A stretch of 64,000 nucleotides of DNA. Source: Marisa cornuarietis. Its lineage: Eukaryota; Mollusca; Gastropoda; Architaenioglossa; Ampullariidae. Numbering within the stretch: position 1 is the stretch's first letter; every line of letters begins with the position of its first letter. Where the stretch lies: positions 2,812,501 to 2,876,500 of the forward strand of contig SMMW01000001.1 in NCBI GenBank assembly GCA_004794655.1, given 5' to 3'. Made by a program: the position numbers and the translations under genes. The notes below the pieces were generated by a model. The model was given only the letters and a program-made list of their open reading frames with translations, was not told where the DNA came from and searched no databases. Of the stretch, positions 48,605 through 62,222 are shown in pieces.

Positions 48605-51281
48605 ATGACAGCACTGATGTTGAGTCTTCTGCCAGCCATGGCGGGGGCATTCTTTCTGGATGGAGGGATTTCTGAAACTAAACTAGCACTTACTGACGAG
48701 CCAGTGGTCTTTGCTGTTCAGGCAATAAATGACCAGTTCAAAGCAAAGGGGGACACAACCGTACGCCAGCTGGCGGAGATCATCGACGCCAAGTCACAGG
48801 TACAGTACGACATCGGGCGCAATCAAACTAGTTCAGAAATTATGTTCCTTCCTTGGTTCGTATGCTGGGTGATCGGCTATTAACCCATGGATAAATTGTT
48901 CTAGCTTGGGTAGTAAACCATCGGGTAAAGTAAAACCTAGGCACGATCTGCCTCTCGGCTCACGAGCCATTAATTAGGTGATGATAACAACGGGAATTCC
49001 CCTAAAATGGTCAATAATGCGCATGCGTGACGATAGGGAAGCAAAGAACCGAGTGGTAAGAGAGCTGTTCCAAACCAAGATAGCCACTCGATACCCGTGT
49101 GGCGCAGCAGACTTTTCTCCGTCAATACTCCTGTCGGGAAACAGGTACCTGATATCGCAGTGTCGGGAAAAGTAAGATAGCGAGGGAGAAAAGATTGGTA
49201 GCCGAGAAAATTAAGGTCTCTAACACTTCACTCCTCAACGACCTGGAAAAGATTAGGGGCGACATGTACCTCTTATCAACGGTAAGAAAAATGGAGAACA
49301 TAATATTGTCTATTTTATGTACGCTGCCCAAATGGTCCTTTTCGGTCAAATAGTAGAATATTATTTTATCTTTATTTAGTAACCATCGGTTTAAAAAGGT
49401 TATCATTCAGATTTTAGTTTTCTTTTTTTTTTACAGCATCTCTTAGTTAAAGATTTAGTTCCAGACAAAAAGTTACCTCTAGTTATAGATAATATACCCT
49501 TTCAAAGTCATGATGCTCACTTTTTGCCCTCCACCCACCTCAAAATGGTGTTGCATTTAATAATACATTTGACTATAAACAATACAATGTCATCAAGGAT
49601 TCAAATTGATGCTTTCTTATATTGCATATATTCTTTCTGAAGACATTAACATTAATGAATTTATTAGGACCAAGTGTTAAGGACAATACTAAGTTTTTTG
49701 ATGCTATAGAAAATCAGTGAAGAAATTGGAAATGTCCTTATTTTCAAAGAGGGAGACTTGAACTAATTATTAAGCAGGAAACTAGATGCAAACAATTTTA
49801 GTCTGGTATATTCTATTCAGCAAGTCAGTAAGCAAATTACTTTAAAAGAAAGTCCCACATCTGCCTAATACGTACTTTAAAAAATGGGCAAGTTTATCCT
49901 TCATTTTTAAAAAAAATTCTTATTTTCTTAATTTCTTTTTAAAAACATACATAGTTTGTAACTGTCAATGGGGGGTGCAGCATGTGTATATGTATAGTAT
50001 ATTTGTTAATATTTGTCCAGATGATTTTTTAATTAGGTCTAAAATACAAATAAGATCAAACACTATTTACGTTATTGATTATCTGAATTATTAGCCTTTT
50101 TCCTTTCAAATGGCCGGGAAATAACTGTTTTGGTAGGCGTAATCAGAGGCCACGAACACACATTTTTCTGTTACAAGGGATAGCAGACTAAGCCAGTCTG
50201 GGCTTCACAAAAACTAAGCTTGGTCACAATGTCCAATGTAACTTTGTCCTACATAACGAAGAATGACTGACGGTAAAGTCTTCAGCGATGTCATATTGTC
50301 TGTCTCGGACCAATGCAGATAATTTCCCAAGATCTTTGACTAATGAATATAATGGTTTGAGATGGGAAAAAGGCTACCATATGTTTCGTACCCAGGTTGG
50401 GGCAGTCTGTACTTGTATAGTCAGATAAGGTTACCCGCCAAGTACCATACAGACATTACTTCTCAATGGCAAGCGTTGGTTTTGTAGCATTACATTAACG
50501 AAGAAATTTAGAAATGAATAATATATCACTCGATATTTTAAATTTGAAAAACATTGCTGTGGCTTAGGAATGTTAACAGACGTACACGAGAATAACGTTT
50601 TTATATCATAACACTGAACCAACAATATCACTCATTTAAACAGACACGTCCTGCTAAGAAGTACTAATGATAAGGAAAGCAGCAATATACAACACACGAA
50701 CAGGTTTTAGTATCAAAAGTTCTCCATTGACATTACTGTAGGCTCCCTTTTCTCATTAGCATCATAGATATAAATGGTATATTCCACTGGCATGAAAATC
50801 CGACTTCTGACATGTGTCATGTGTTGTTTCGTCTCTTCGCGTCTGCTGCAGGTTGTTGCGGGAGAGAAATTTTATCTCACACTTCACCTCACTGGAGCTG
50901 AGCAGGTATATTATTTATTTATTTTGGTTTGTTTGTTTGTTTTTTGTTTTCTTTTTGTTTACTGTTCTTTGATCGCCGATACTCTTCAGCCGTTGTCCTA
51001 ATTTGACAGATATATCTTTAAGAACAAATAACGCGCTCTCTTCGTGAGTTAGCTTCGTGTCAGGATTTGAAAAAAAAAGACCGGGAGCTTAGAATTTCAA
51101 TTTTTTTTAAACTTTTAAAAGCAATTTTGCTTAAGTTACAAATAATTCTGGTTACTTGTTATATGATTATCTTTTACATGGAGTGAGAGAAATGCAGCGT
51201 GAGAGAGAGAGAGAAGAAAGTAGACAGACTACCTGGTCTTACGTCTACGTCCTTTTATATGGTACAAAGGAAAGACAGGTG

Positions 51282-51340
<59 letters not shown>

Positions 51341-53731
51341 GTTTATAGAGCGTATTTTCCGTTTGGAGACGAGCTTCACAAGTTGTGTTGAATATAACAG
51401 CTTTAACAAACTGCACAGAGCAGATTTAATTACTTGTACATCATACAGGCTACACAGGTACAAAACAACAGAGCGAGGCCATTAGGACCATCAGGTTTTC
51501 CACTTTCCTTTTGCAAGTGACGTCATGTTCATTTTATCATTCACGGATATTAGGCCCGGTAGATGAACAACAATGTGTGATTTCTGACGTTTGAGTCTGA
51601 ACAAATTAGTTAACTAGATTTATATCGGATAAATAGCAATGGAGACAGAATCTGAGCAAAAGTCGATATTTTCAAGACGTATGAACAAAGATTTTCAAAA
51701 TCTTGGGGTTAGGAGATATTTGATTAGAAATGTTGTAAGATAACTTCAGGCTTATGAACTTTGAACCTTAGCTTTTCACTTTATGATACTGAGAATAATG
51801 CACAATACTGCACCCTTCTACCCGGGGCACCATTCAGGACGACTATTGTAAAGTTGACGTGTGGTTCCGCGTGTGGCTGACCGGCGCCGACCGCCTCATC
51901 GTCACCGAGGGCCCCACGTGCTCCAAGACTCGCAGCAGACGACAGATAGACGGTGGCATCAGCGCCCCCATAGTTCTGGGGACCAGTCTCGACAAGGAAG
52001 TGGCCGATGCCCTCAACTTCGCTGTCTGCTCTTTCAACGACCGATGCAACTGCATATCCCTCTCAGTGCTGGGCGATACGTCAGGTGTGACGTACACACA
52101 ACAGGTAACTTAGTCAAACGAGACTTGCAGACAGCAAGTAACTGGTGTCCTCTAGTGTGACGTACGCACAACAGGTATTTTTAGACATCACCACGTACAT
52201 ATATGCACATACCCACTAGATAACTGTTGTTCACACTGCGGTGACTGTTGGTGTCTTTAAGCACTAGTAGAGGGCAAATTTGTTTTCTAATGATTTGCTA
52301 AGGATCTGGGGCCAGTTGCACAACACGTTTCTAAACCTTAAAACTGTTCTAAGGAAGCAAAACCTCTTCTTTGCCATTTTGATGCATTGCAGAAAAACAT
52401 ACAAAAATTTGTATTGACAGGACGGAAAGTCAGACTTAAACAACTTTATCTTACTTAAAGCAGTTTTAGTTTTAAAAATTCTAAAATTGTGGTGTGCACT
52501 TGAAACTAATTATCTAAATAGAATTAAGGCCTAAAAGTGTTTAAAATTAGAAATGTGTTGTGCAACTGGCCACAGTGCAAGATGTCATGTCTGGGTGGAT
52601 ATACCTTTCACATTCTTGAGATACAAACCTACAAACAGCTCCATGTACAAAACACGTCACAATCGTGACGTCAGTGTTGTATTGAGATGCACCTATTCAA
52701 CATAGATCCCAACTCTCTTATTGGCTAAGGCCTTACTGTCTATACGACTGACTTTCTGTGGAAAGTGATGTTTGTAGACGTGTATCTCAAGAACGGAAAG
52801 ATGGTATTATTTTACATTCGAGGATTTTGAAATTTCCTTGTCCAGTAATTAGAAAAAGAGAGTACGTCACAAATCCTTTAAATGCACTCTAGGGAAAAAT
52901 ATCATTAGAGCAGTTATTAAACTTGAATTATTATCATTACACGTCTGGGTCTCGATAGGATAAGGTGGAGTGGTTCGTAATGAAAAATAATGGCTGGTTA
53001 CCATACCTACAAATCAATGATGACATATGAAGCCGATAAAATGTGAGTGCAAAATTAAAAAAAATTGATGACTGAAACGACGCCAGAGAGGATATGCACT
53101 TTCTGATGTTAGGCGACATGTCACATGTGACGTACGCGCAACAGGTAACGGTTGATGGCCAGTTTGACGCACACGTCCTATGTAATTGTTGTTGTCTTGT
53201 GTAACTATTAATGAATGCCCAATGGACGATCAGAGATGAAATATATTTGAATAAAGCTGTTGGCAACAGGTGACCGCCGGAATGACCTACCACTTTTACA
53301 AGGTGCCCCTTCTGACGTCATCATGCACGAAGCGAGACAAAAGTTGCCAAGAGACCGACCTCTCGACCTGTGCGGTTTCTCCTGACGCAAAGGTTAGTGA
53401 CGTCACCGCGTTTGATGTTTTAGTCTGAAAACAGATCATAACACCTACACAATTTCCTTGACATTCACGCTTGAAGTGCCGTGACGTATCATGAGATCCT
53501 GAGAATCACTTCTGTTATTTATACAATGACCGTTTAGCTGTAGAAAGATGGGGACAATACCTTCTGATAAAATTTCGTAGAACTTCTACGTATGTCGTTT
53601 GTACAACTAATAGTTGAAACAACTCATTTTTCTGAATGTTTCTATTTCAGACCACAACTTGTGATTTGATTGTCCAGTCTCAGCCATGGCTGACCCCTAC
53701 TTATACCCTATTGGATATGACCTGCCACTAG
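48605..53731 (+). CDS. Gene F: two-domain cystatin-like secreted protein, complete
   Basis: Five exons, 48605-48799, 50852-50905, 51838-52104, 53270-53392 and 53651-53731, encode 239 residues, with phase-0 introns. Signal peptide MTALMLSLLPAMAGA; DGG; helix FAVQAINDQF; KSQ joined to VVAG gives QVVAG. Domain 1 closes with DDYC, WFRVW and GPTC. The linker has RSRR, a furin-type site, before GGIS. Domain 2 differs from D and E by two extra cysteines (NDRCNC in place of NDASND) after the first helix, then QVTAG, three loop cysteines, TTTC, QPW and the final Cys. Intron 3 holds a MITE and two small copies of the exon 3 end. Intron 1 is long (2.05 kb) and AT-rich. A poly(A) signal variant AACAAA sits at 54002. 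Confidence 0.87.
51284..51340. repeat. (AAT)n microsatellite
   Basis: About 19 AAT units in intron 2 of gene F. Confidence 0.97.
52308..52573. mobile_element. MITE with inverted termini, copy 2
   Basis: The left end reads GGGCCAGTTGCACAACAC and the right end GTGTTGTGCAACTGGCC. The interior is the reverse complement of the copy at 25363-25627, including TTTTGATGCATTGCAGAAAA. It lies in intron 3 of gene F and is absent from that intron in D and E. Confidence 0.88.
53085..53142 (+). pseudogene. Extra partial exon 3 inside intron 3 of gene F
   Basis: It reads in frame NDAREDMHFLMLGDMSHVTYAQ followed by CAG/GTAACG, matching the last third of exon 3 with its donor. It lacks an acceptor and the upstream part. 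It is a relic of an unequal exchange, or less likely a skipped alternative exon. A shorter match, GTGACGTACGCACAACAGGT, is at 52157-52176. Confidence 0.7.
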
Positions 53732-56267
53732 ATGCGCTTGCATCTCGGAGACCAAGTGTCCATCAGACCTGGTCCGGTCGGGACGGCAATGTCGACACAA
53801 ATGAAGTCAGCAAGAACAGCCTACAACTTTCCAATGGCTTTGTTCAACTTTTTTTAAATAGCAAGATTAACTAGATCACAGTTGTGGCCGAGGATAAAAC
53901 CTCAAAAACCTAATCTTTTGATGTTAAAAGTACTACTGTACGTCTTTAACTTTGTATTGAAAGACCGTTTCGATCATCTTGGGTCACGTTATCACCTTAT
54001 GAACAAAGAAACGGAGAAAAAGTACTTTTGCGCATATGTGAGTGTGTCGGTCTGGGTTTCTGTTTGTCTCTAAAGAATGAGAATGGAGATAGAACAACGC
54101 ATACCGTTACAAAATAGATAAATAAGTAAATAAAAATAAGTAAATAAATAATCACTCTTTATAAGCTGAATACGAGGCATTTCACTGCCCTTATTTTACA
54201 GCATAAACAAAAGCTGTTTTGTCTTTGACTTTTAAGCTTTCAAACATCTGAGTTATATCTTTTCTTAAAGTAATGTAGAAAACAATAACCGATTTGATAT
54301 TTCAAGGCAGACTTCAACCATAAATGTAATGTCTTGCAGCCATTGTCCTTTGGCGTGAAGTTAAATGAAGCCTAGAAGGGTCTGGCCATTACACGTGCTC
54401 ACCTTCTCTCTCTCTATATATATATATAGCCCTCTATCCACACAGAGAAGCAGATTTTAGAAATATTCTCACATATGGGCTGAGGGTAGACGATAGCACA
54501 CTTTTGAAGACCACGATAGAAATTATGTAAGAGATTTATACAGACCACACACCTTTTGAAGACCTCGATAGAAAGTATATAACATTTATACAGACCACAT
54601 GGTGCTGAAAACAAACAATTCATCGCAACGTCTATGACACCAGCGTCAATACCTGACACACAAACAGGGCCAGCGGACAGCCCAGTGGTTCATTCATCTC
54701 AGTCATGTTATGCTGTGACTGATGATCTCTCATGTATTTTTCTGTTCGCTCTACGATTTAACACTCTTATTATTATGTACACGCAGTATTTTAAGAACCT
54801 TATTGCAAGCACACTTTTGACACAAAATATTCTAGCGCTTTTCCAGATATTAGTTGTCAGATGGCTCTCAGAGACTGGACAGCCTACAACTTCGTGAAAG
54901 CCTTGGTGATGGCCTCGGCTTGCTGCAAGCAGTCCAGAGGTGTATGTCCGTGCTGTCTCTTTGCCATTTGGAACCAGTGATTGTGAATTAAAACCAAAAT
55001 TTAAAAAATTTAAAAAAAATTCTTAGACTCAGTGAGCTTAAAAAATGAGCGATTGGCAAATCGGCTAACAACAAGCTGCTTAGAGTGTTTTTGATACGCG
55101 AAAAGGTAATGGTGGTACATCCGGGACTAAGCACTGTGGGACCTGTATGCAATTTTAATCTCTTCGTGAATTGGAAGGGAAGATCCTTAGCCAAAGCTAA
55201 GATACATTCCTGTCTGTGCCAGACTTGTCTGTAGCAACTCACAAAACTCCAACGTTATCGACTGAAAAAGCTATGCGGGGCATCCACTTTTATTGCTGTA
55301 ACTGGATGTACTTAGTCATAGTTTCGTTTCATAAGGGTTGCTTTGGTTACATAGAGACTTGAACTAGTTCTAGTAGCGTCAACGTCAACACGACAAAGTC
55401 CTCTACGGACACGAAAGACCCCTCACTCACAAGCTACTTCTACAGCAATTAATAGATCTTTTTATAGTACATACAGGGTGATACCAAAGACTTCAAAATA
55501 AATGCTTAAGCCATTTCATTAAGTATATGGAAGTACTCCCTTATCTTTAAAGATTGGCGTTTTTCTAATTCGAAAAAAACCCACTGATTTTCTACAGCGT
55601 TTCTTTTTATTTTTTTTTAAGTGGAGAAATTAGTACTTCATCATTTTATTCAGTTTCTGGGCTTTTACCTTTATTTAAAGCCCAGCGCTTTCTAAATTAA
55701 TAAAAGCAAACCTATTTCTATCAAATAAATTTTTGAAAAAGTTTTATTCCTCATGACCTGATCTAGAGATTAAAAGAATGGGTACGAAATCCTAATGTTT
55801 CTATCGAGCATTGATTGTATCAATATGATCAACCATTTAATAGGAAGTTGTGAACCCCGCTCACCGCCACCTCACAAACCATTTAGTGCCGAATTCTGAT
55901 ACCAAAGACAAACACTATTGTGAAACTTTATAGAACTACGACGTTATTTATAGTGTTACTCCATTGATGCGCAGTGCAAAGTGTAGCCCCAGGGATCAGA
56001 ATATATCACAACTGACCCCTGATCAAAATTCTGCAAAATCTTTATCTGCTGCTTCACAAAGTGTTTTAGCGAGTGAAACGTTACAAAAGCCAGGGCCTGC
56101 GAAACGAAAACTGATTTTTGTTTCATAATCGGACACCTGCTCCTGTCACATGAAATGTCTTCGATAGAGGGGATAATAATCGCTGGTAAACTCAGGTGTC
56201 CGCACACATAATGACCTAGCGTCTGCTGCCCTCAGCGTCCCGTTCCCGTTGTCGTACCCGTCTTTTC
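53732..56267. other. F-G spacer, left part
   Basis: 3' flank of gene F and paralogous spacer sequence shared with 38870-39060 and 39340-39900. No gene recognised. The strand is interrupted at 56284 by the large LINE. Confidence 0.65.
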
Positions 56268-56283
56268 AAACTCTCTAATATTC
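56268..56283. repeat. Left target-site duplication of the L1/Tx1-like LINE
   Basis: AAACTCTCTAATATTC, identical to 63080-63095 after the A-tail. Confidence 0.93.
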
Positions 56284-56503
56284 GGGAGGTGAACTGTACT
56301 CAGACACAGGAGTGCGCAACATTTTCTTGTCGTGGGTAATTTGCTGAATTTTTAGTATTTTTACCACGCAAAATGTTCTTTGTGTGCACCTAGTGTTTCC
56401 AGTTGGAGGTGTCTGCCTATCTACCATGGGATCTATTATTCTTAAAAAGTGCTTTTGATTTAAAATTCGGTAGAATGCAGGAAAACCCATAACAGGGATC
56501 AAC

Positions 56504-57478
56504 ATGGTCAAGGACAATAAGGGAAAGAAGCCAGCAAAAATTCAGCCGGTACAACGTGGTTTAAATCAGTCGGCCGGCAGTACTACACCTGTTGCTGATC
56601 TTGGTGGTAGAGAGAGACACCCCTTGTCTCAGCCTCGCAGATCACAAAGAAATCAGTCGACTCCCTCAATTTGCGATATTTTTCCAGTCACCGGCAAAAT
56701 GGCGTCGGCCGCAGTTGCCGTGTCTGCACTTCAAGCCTCGGTGAGTACGAGGGAGTCGGTGGAGGGTGACATTTCATTATCGGACGTATGGAGGAGACTC
56801 GGAGAAATCATAAACTCTCTGGATAAGCTAGTTCAAGATGTGGATGAACTAAAAGGAGTGGTATTCGAATTAAGACAAGAAAACGACTCAATTAAAAAAG
56901 AGCTGGAACAATCAAGAGCTGAGAACTGTGAACTGAAGCGAGTAGTGGAAGAAGCCAAGCTACAAGCGACAACAGCCCAAAGCAGGACAGACAGTCTAGA
57001 ACAATTTACAAGACGTAATAACGTCAGGATTTTTGGGGTGCCTGAAGCAGACAAAGAGACCACAGAAACGTGTCAGGCACAGGTTCTAAAAATTCTCAAT
57101 AACAAACTTGGCCTGGACCAAATACGGCCAAACGACATCGAAGTGGTGCATAGACTGGGAAAAAAACCGAGCAGGAGCAATGAGGGTGAAACTAAACCAA
57201 GGCCAGTGATCGCTCGTTTTCTGTCGAGAAAGGTCACCGAAATGGTGATCCAAAACAGAAGGAAATTGAAGGGCACAAGGATAATCATTACCGAGGACCT
57301 AACAAAGCAACGATACGCACTGCTAGCCCGTGCCCGCGACCACCCTAGTGTGACCGACGTGTGGTCAAAAAACGGGAAAATTCTCGTAAAATCATCAACG
57401 GACCACAGGATTCGAGAAATTCAGTCTTTGACTGATTTAATGTCGCTTCCATCCACATCCTCATCGGGAGTATCCTGA
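56504..57478 (+). CDS. LINE ORF1 protein (coiled coil, RRM, C-terminal domain)
   Basis: An open frame of 324 residues. Residues 1-65 are basic and Pro/Ser-rich. Residues 97-168 form a long heptad-rich coiled coil (LGEIINSLDKL, ELRQENDSIKKELEQ). FTRRNNVRIFGVPE at 168-181 opens an RRM-like RNA-binding domain to about 250, and a C-terminal domain with KGTRIIITEDLTKQRYALL (256-274) follows. This is the usual architecture of L1-type ORF1, which assembles as a trimer on element RNA. It is undamaged, whereas ORF2 is frameshifted. Confidence 0.93.
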   Translation: MVKDNKGKKPAKIQPVQRGLNQSAGSTTPVADLGGRERHPLSQPRRSQRNQSTPSICDIFPVTGKMASAAVAVSALQASVSTRESVEGDISLSDVWRRLGEIINSLDKLVQDVDELKGVVFELRQENDSIKKELEQSRAENCELKRVVEEAKLQATTAQSRTDSLEQFTRRNNVRIFGVPEADKETTETCQAQVLKILNNKLGLDQIRPNDIEVVHRLGKKPSRSNEGETKPRPVIARFLSRKVTEMVIQNRRKLKGTRIIITEDLTKQRYALLARARDHPSVTDVWSKNGKILVKSSTDHRIREIQSLTDLMSLPSTSSSGVS

Positions 57479-58433
57479 GTTATTGATCTCACAACTGGTG
57501 ACGTACTGAGACCCTGGCAGACCATGATGTTATCCGTCAAGCAAGTTTACTGTGTGTGTGTTTTTTTTTTTTTTTTTTTTAAAGGGCATGGGGACGGTGA
57601 TCTTATCGATACGGATGTTCCTGCACCTTCATTTGTGTTAATATTCGATACCGTCAAGAGTGGTAGGGTCGCATGGTGTGCAGGGGGATGCGGCAGACCT
57701 TGGTGCTCTCAACATTTAGCGTGACAGATGTGGACCGTGTCCGGAACCCTCTGGCCGAAGATCCGCCGGTAAATACAGACCTAAGCTGGAGAACGCTCTC
57801 GCCAGTTACCATTTGTCCTCACTCGCGCATTGACAGTATGAAAAGTCACTTATTCAGACATCGGGACTTCCGACTGTTCCTGCGGACTTAACTATTTATA
57901 AGTGGGTAGGTTTTGCTTATCTACCTCTGATCTTAGTTTGTGTATGTGTGTGTAACAGTAGCTTGGGTATATATAACATAACATATAGTACATAGGTAGA
58001 ATTCTTTTTATGATAGCTCTCTTTTTACATTTGTATTCCATTCATATTTTTGTCAAAGCTAGCCGCTGTTTTGACAAGGTTTTTTTTTTTTTTTTTTTTT
58101 GTCTCGGCGTTTTGGGTAGACACCTCCTAGTGAGCAGTTCATACCTCCAAAATACTTAGCTTTTTCTTGTTTTGTTTTGTTTTTATCTCTGTCTTTCTTT
58201 CTTTTCTGTCTTGCCCTGAATGCATGGTGTGTGTGAATTTATGCCTGAATGCCTTTTTTAAATCTGCAGCAGTAATGGAAGTTTTGAACACCAGTATCAA
58301 TCTAAGCTTGGTGCCCCGCTATGCTACTTTAATGACACTACATTGTAAAATACTGTTATACAGTAAGTGTAAATATTGTTCTATTGCGTATAGGCTAGTG
58401 TACAGTGATGTTCTACTTCCTCCTTTATATTAA
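57479..58433. other. Inter-ORF spacer of the LINE
   Basis: Long for an L1-type spacer. It contains two T-runs (about 57560-57582 and 58080-58102), AT-rich DNA and no coding sequence recognised. TTATATTAA lies just before ORF2. Confidence 0.7.
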
Positions 58434-61400
58434 ATGTACCCACTGAACCCAGAATCTCTAACCATAGCATCACTTAACTGTCAGGGGCTAGGCGATGCTA
58501 GGAAAAGACGTGATGTTCTTCACTTCCTACGTGGAAAACATTATAGCATATACTTTTTACAGGATACTCATTTCGATCAAAGAATTGAACAACAAGTCAG
58601 AGTTGAATGGGGGTACGAATGTTACTTTGCATCTAATAATACCTCTTCTAGAGGAGTGGCCATTTTATTTAATAATAATTTTGAATTTAAAGTCAAGAAA
58701 GTCCATAAAGATATATGTGGAAACTATATTATAATCACGGTAAAGATAGAAAATAGAGATATCCTTCTGGCTAATATCTATGGACCCAACAAAGACAATC
58801 CAACATTCTACAAAGAATTAGAAAATTACATTACAGAGAGTAAAATTCCGCATTGTATTTTAGCTGGAGACTGGAATTTAGTTTTAAGACCTTGTCTTGA
58901 CTACTATAATTATAAACACATAAATAATCCACGCTCTCAGGCAGAGGTTTTATCACTAATGGATAAATTGGAACAGTGATGTGTGGAGAGAATTAAACCC
59001 TGACTGTAAAAAATACACTTGGCGTAGATCGACCCCTACACAGTTAAGTAGGCTGGACTTTTTCCTAGTAAACGAAGCACTAATAGACTGGGTGGCCAGT
59101 GCGGATATACTTAGTGGTTATAGAACAGATCACTCTATTATTACACTTAACCTAAAGCTAACCAAGAATGAGAAAAATAGAACCTTTTGGAAATTTAACT
59201 GCTCTTTGCTTCATGATACCGTCTATGTCAATGAAGTAAACAAATTAATAGACGAAACGATAGCACAATATGCGATCCCAGTTTACATAAAGGAAAAGTT
59301 AAACCAAATACCCTATGACCAAATACAGTTCACAATCTCAGACCAAACATTCCTAGAAGTTCTGTTAATGTTAATCAGAGGAAAGACAATAGCTTATGCA
59401 ACAATGAAAAAGAAGGCCACATCAGTGAGAGAAAGAATATTAGAAGAAAATATAAATCAGCTGGAAAGTAAGCTTCAGAATCCTGAAGACGAAAAAGAAA
59501 ACCTGAGCAAACTTAAGGAAGAGTTAACAAGAATAAGAGATAAAAGAATGGAGGGAGTATTAATAAGAGCAAGAGCACGATGGGTTGCAGATGGAGAGAA
59601 GCCTTCCAAATATTTTTGTAGATTAGAAAATAGACATTATGTAAACAAACACATAGCCAAACTAGTTCTAGATGATGGATCGGTAATTACCGACGACTTG
59701 CAAATTATAAATGAAACGAAACGCTATTATGAAGATCTTTATAAGCAGAAACAAGCAACAGATACTGAAATTACTACTTTAGCAAAGAAAATACCAAAGC
59801 TTCATAGGCAGGAGGCTGAGAAGCTGGAAGGGGAAATTAATCTAGTAGAGGCAACAAATGCCCTTAAAATATGAAAAATGGAAAAAGTCCAGGGACGGAC
59901 GGCTTTCCGGCTGAATTTTTTAAATTCTTTTGGAAAAAAATAGGAAACTTTATAGTAAAAGCCATAAACGAAGGGTTTCACAAAGGAGAGATGTCCCCTT
60001 CCCACAAAGAAGGTATCATTACCTGCATACCGAAAGGAGATAAACCAAGAGAATACTTAAAAAATTGGCGACCAATAACGCTTCTAAATGTTGTATATAA
60101 AATTGGATCTTGCTGTATTGCTAAACGAATAAAATCAGTATTACCAAATATAATACATCCAGACCAGACAGGCTTCATACCAAATAGATACATAGGTGAC
60201 AATATTAGACTCACTTATGATATAATTGATTACCTTAATACCAATAAACAACCGGGTTTATTATTATCTCTGGATTTTGAAAAAGCATTCGACTCGGTTG
60301 ATTGGAAATTCATGCATAAAGTGATGCACTTGTTTGGTTTTGGACCTGACATACTTAAGTGGATTCAGGCATTTTATTCCAACATTAAGTCAGCTGTTTT
60401 AATAAATGGAAAAGTCAGTTCATGGTTCACAATTCAAAGAGGATGTAGACAGGGAGACCCAATTTCACCTTACTTGTTCATACTCTGTGCAGAAATTCTA
60501 GGTATAATGACAAGAACAGATACACATATATCTGGAATTGAAATTAATCACGTGGAACACAAAATATCGCAGTTTGCGGACGACACTCAAATTTTTTTAA
60601 AGGGGGACCAAACTTCATTCGAAAAAATTTTAGGAGTAGTAGATACATTTGGCAAAGCATCAGGACTAAAAATTAACTACGATAAAACAGAAGCAATTTG
60701 GCTAGGAAGCCTCAAAAATAGCTCAATAAAATTTATGCCTGAACTCAACATTAAATGGAACCCCCCCTCATTTAAAATATTAGGCATATGGCTAACTAAC
60801 AACTTAAAAAACTTGCAAAAAATAAATTATGAAAATAAATTTGAAGAAATCTTATACCTTATGAAAACATGGATGAAAAGAATTTTAACACCTATAGGTA
60901 GAATTGCTATACTAAAATCTGTCATACTTTCAAAATTAACATACCTCTGGTTACTATTGCCAAACCCACCAGACTATCTTATTAATAAACTACAATCTCT
61001 AATTTATGTTTTTGTATGGAATAAAAAACCAGATAAAATAAGTAGAAAAACTAGTACCAAATGCATTGCTAATGGAGGTCTGGGTATTCCTGACATGTCA
61101 TCCTCTATTTTGGCTTTAAAATTATCATGGATTAGAAAACTGAAATTTAGTGAACATAGATGGACAAATATAATCCAAACTGTACTACCAGAAATTAATT
61201 ACTTAGAGCAGCTGGGCAGTGAGCTACCTTACAAAAGAGTCAACTTATTTTGGAAGGAAGTTCTACTTTCATATAGATCTTTCAAAAATAAAGTTAAAAT
61301 AGAGACGGCTGACAAGCTCCTAGCAGAACCCCTTTTTTATAATGCAGACATCAAGATTGATGGTAAGCCCTTTATTTATAAAGATTGGCTGGCAAAAAAT

Positions 61401-62222
61401 ATATTTAGCATAAGAGATTTACTGGATGAAAAGGGCAGATTTCTTACATACGAATACTTTAAACAACTCCACCAGCTAAACACAAATTTTCTGGAATTTC
61501 TGAGTTGTGTAGAAGCAGTGAAAAAGTATTTAAAGCATAAAAATGTACCCATAGAAGAAAACATAAAAACCGAATTACAATTCTCTGTAAAACTAATTCT
61601 TTCCCAAAGGAAAGGTTCAAAACCCTACTATAATATATTAAATGATAATGAGTATGTACCAAACTGTTGCCAAAAATGGACTAAAAAGCTGCAGAGCGAA
61701 TTGGACTTTAAAAGGATATTTTTGAAAATAAGTAAAATTCAAGAAATTAAATATAAATGGTTCCAGGTTAGATTGGTTCATAGGGTACTGGCTACAAATA
61801 TTATCTTAAAAGAGATGAAAGTTTTAAACGACAACCTATGCACCTTTTGTAACCAAGAAAAAGAGACGATTGAACATTTATTTTTGAAATGTAACTTAGT
61901 CCAAGAATTTTGGGAAGCGCTAGAAAAGAGAATCAATAATAACTGTAAACATGTTAATGATTTCAAATTCACTACTACACTTATCTTATTTGGCTATAGT
62001 GAAAATACCCAGACTGATAAAATAATGGACAGCATAATAATACTGGCAAAGTTCTACATATATAAATCAAGATTTAGCACAAGAATTCTAAATATATATA
62101 ACTTCTTACAAGAATTACACAGACAAATGAAAGTGGAAAGACATATAGCTCTTAGCAACATGGAATTAGCAACCTTTGATCAGCAATGGGAACCATATAG
62201 AAATCTCTTCACACCTTGGTAA
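58434..62222 (+). pseudogene. LINE ORF2: endonuclease and reverse transcriptase, two frameshifts
   Basis: Three overlapping or abutting frames make one ORF2 of about 1,260 residues. 58434-58979 encodes the AP endonuclease start (SLNCQG, LQDTH, NIYGPN, AGDWN). 58981-59874 continues it (SRLDFFLV, YRTDHS) and a linker to the polymerase. 59871-62222 (783 residues) is the reverse transcriptase, with NGKSPGTDGFP, NWRPITLL, LSLDFEKAFDSVDW, GCRQGDPISPYLF and catalytic FADD at residues 235-238. A Cys/His motif (CTFCNQEKETIEHLFLKC) is near residue 690. Breaks lie at 58977 (change of one frame, two bases lost or one gained) and near 59868 (probably one A lost from an A-run). Otherwise all catalytic motifs look intact, so the element is very young or the breaks are sequencing errors. 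Confidence 0.92.

Noticed and set aside
54634..54897. Plus-strand frame of 87 codons after gene F
   Set aside because: The paralogous sequence after gene D does not keep the frame, and no signal or domain is visible.
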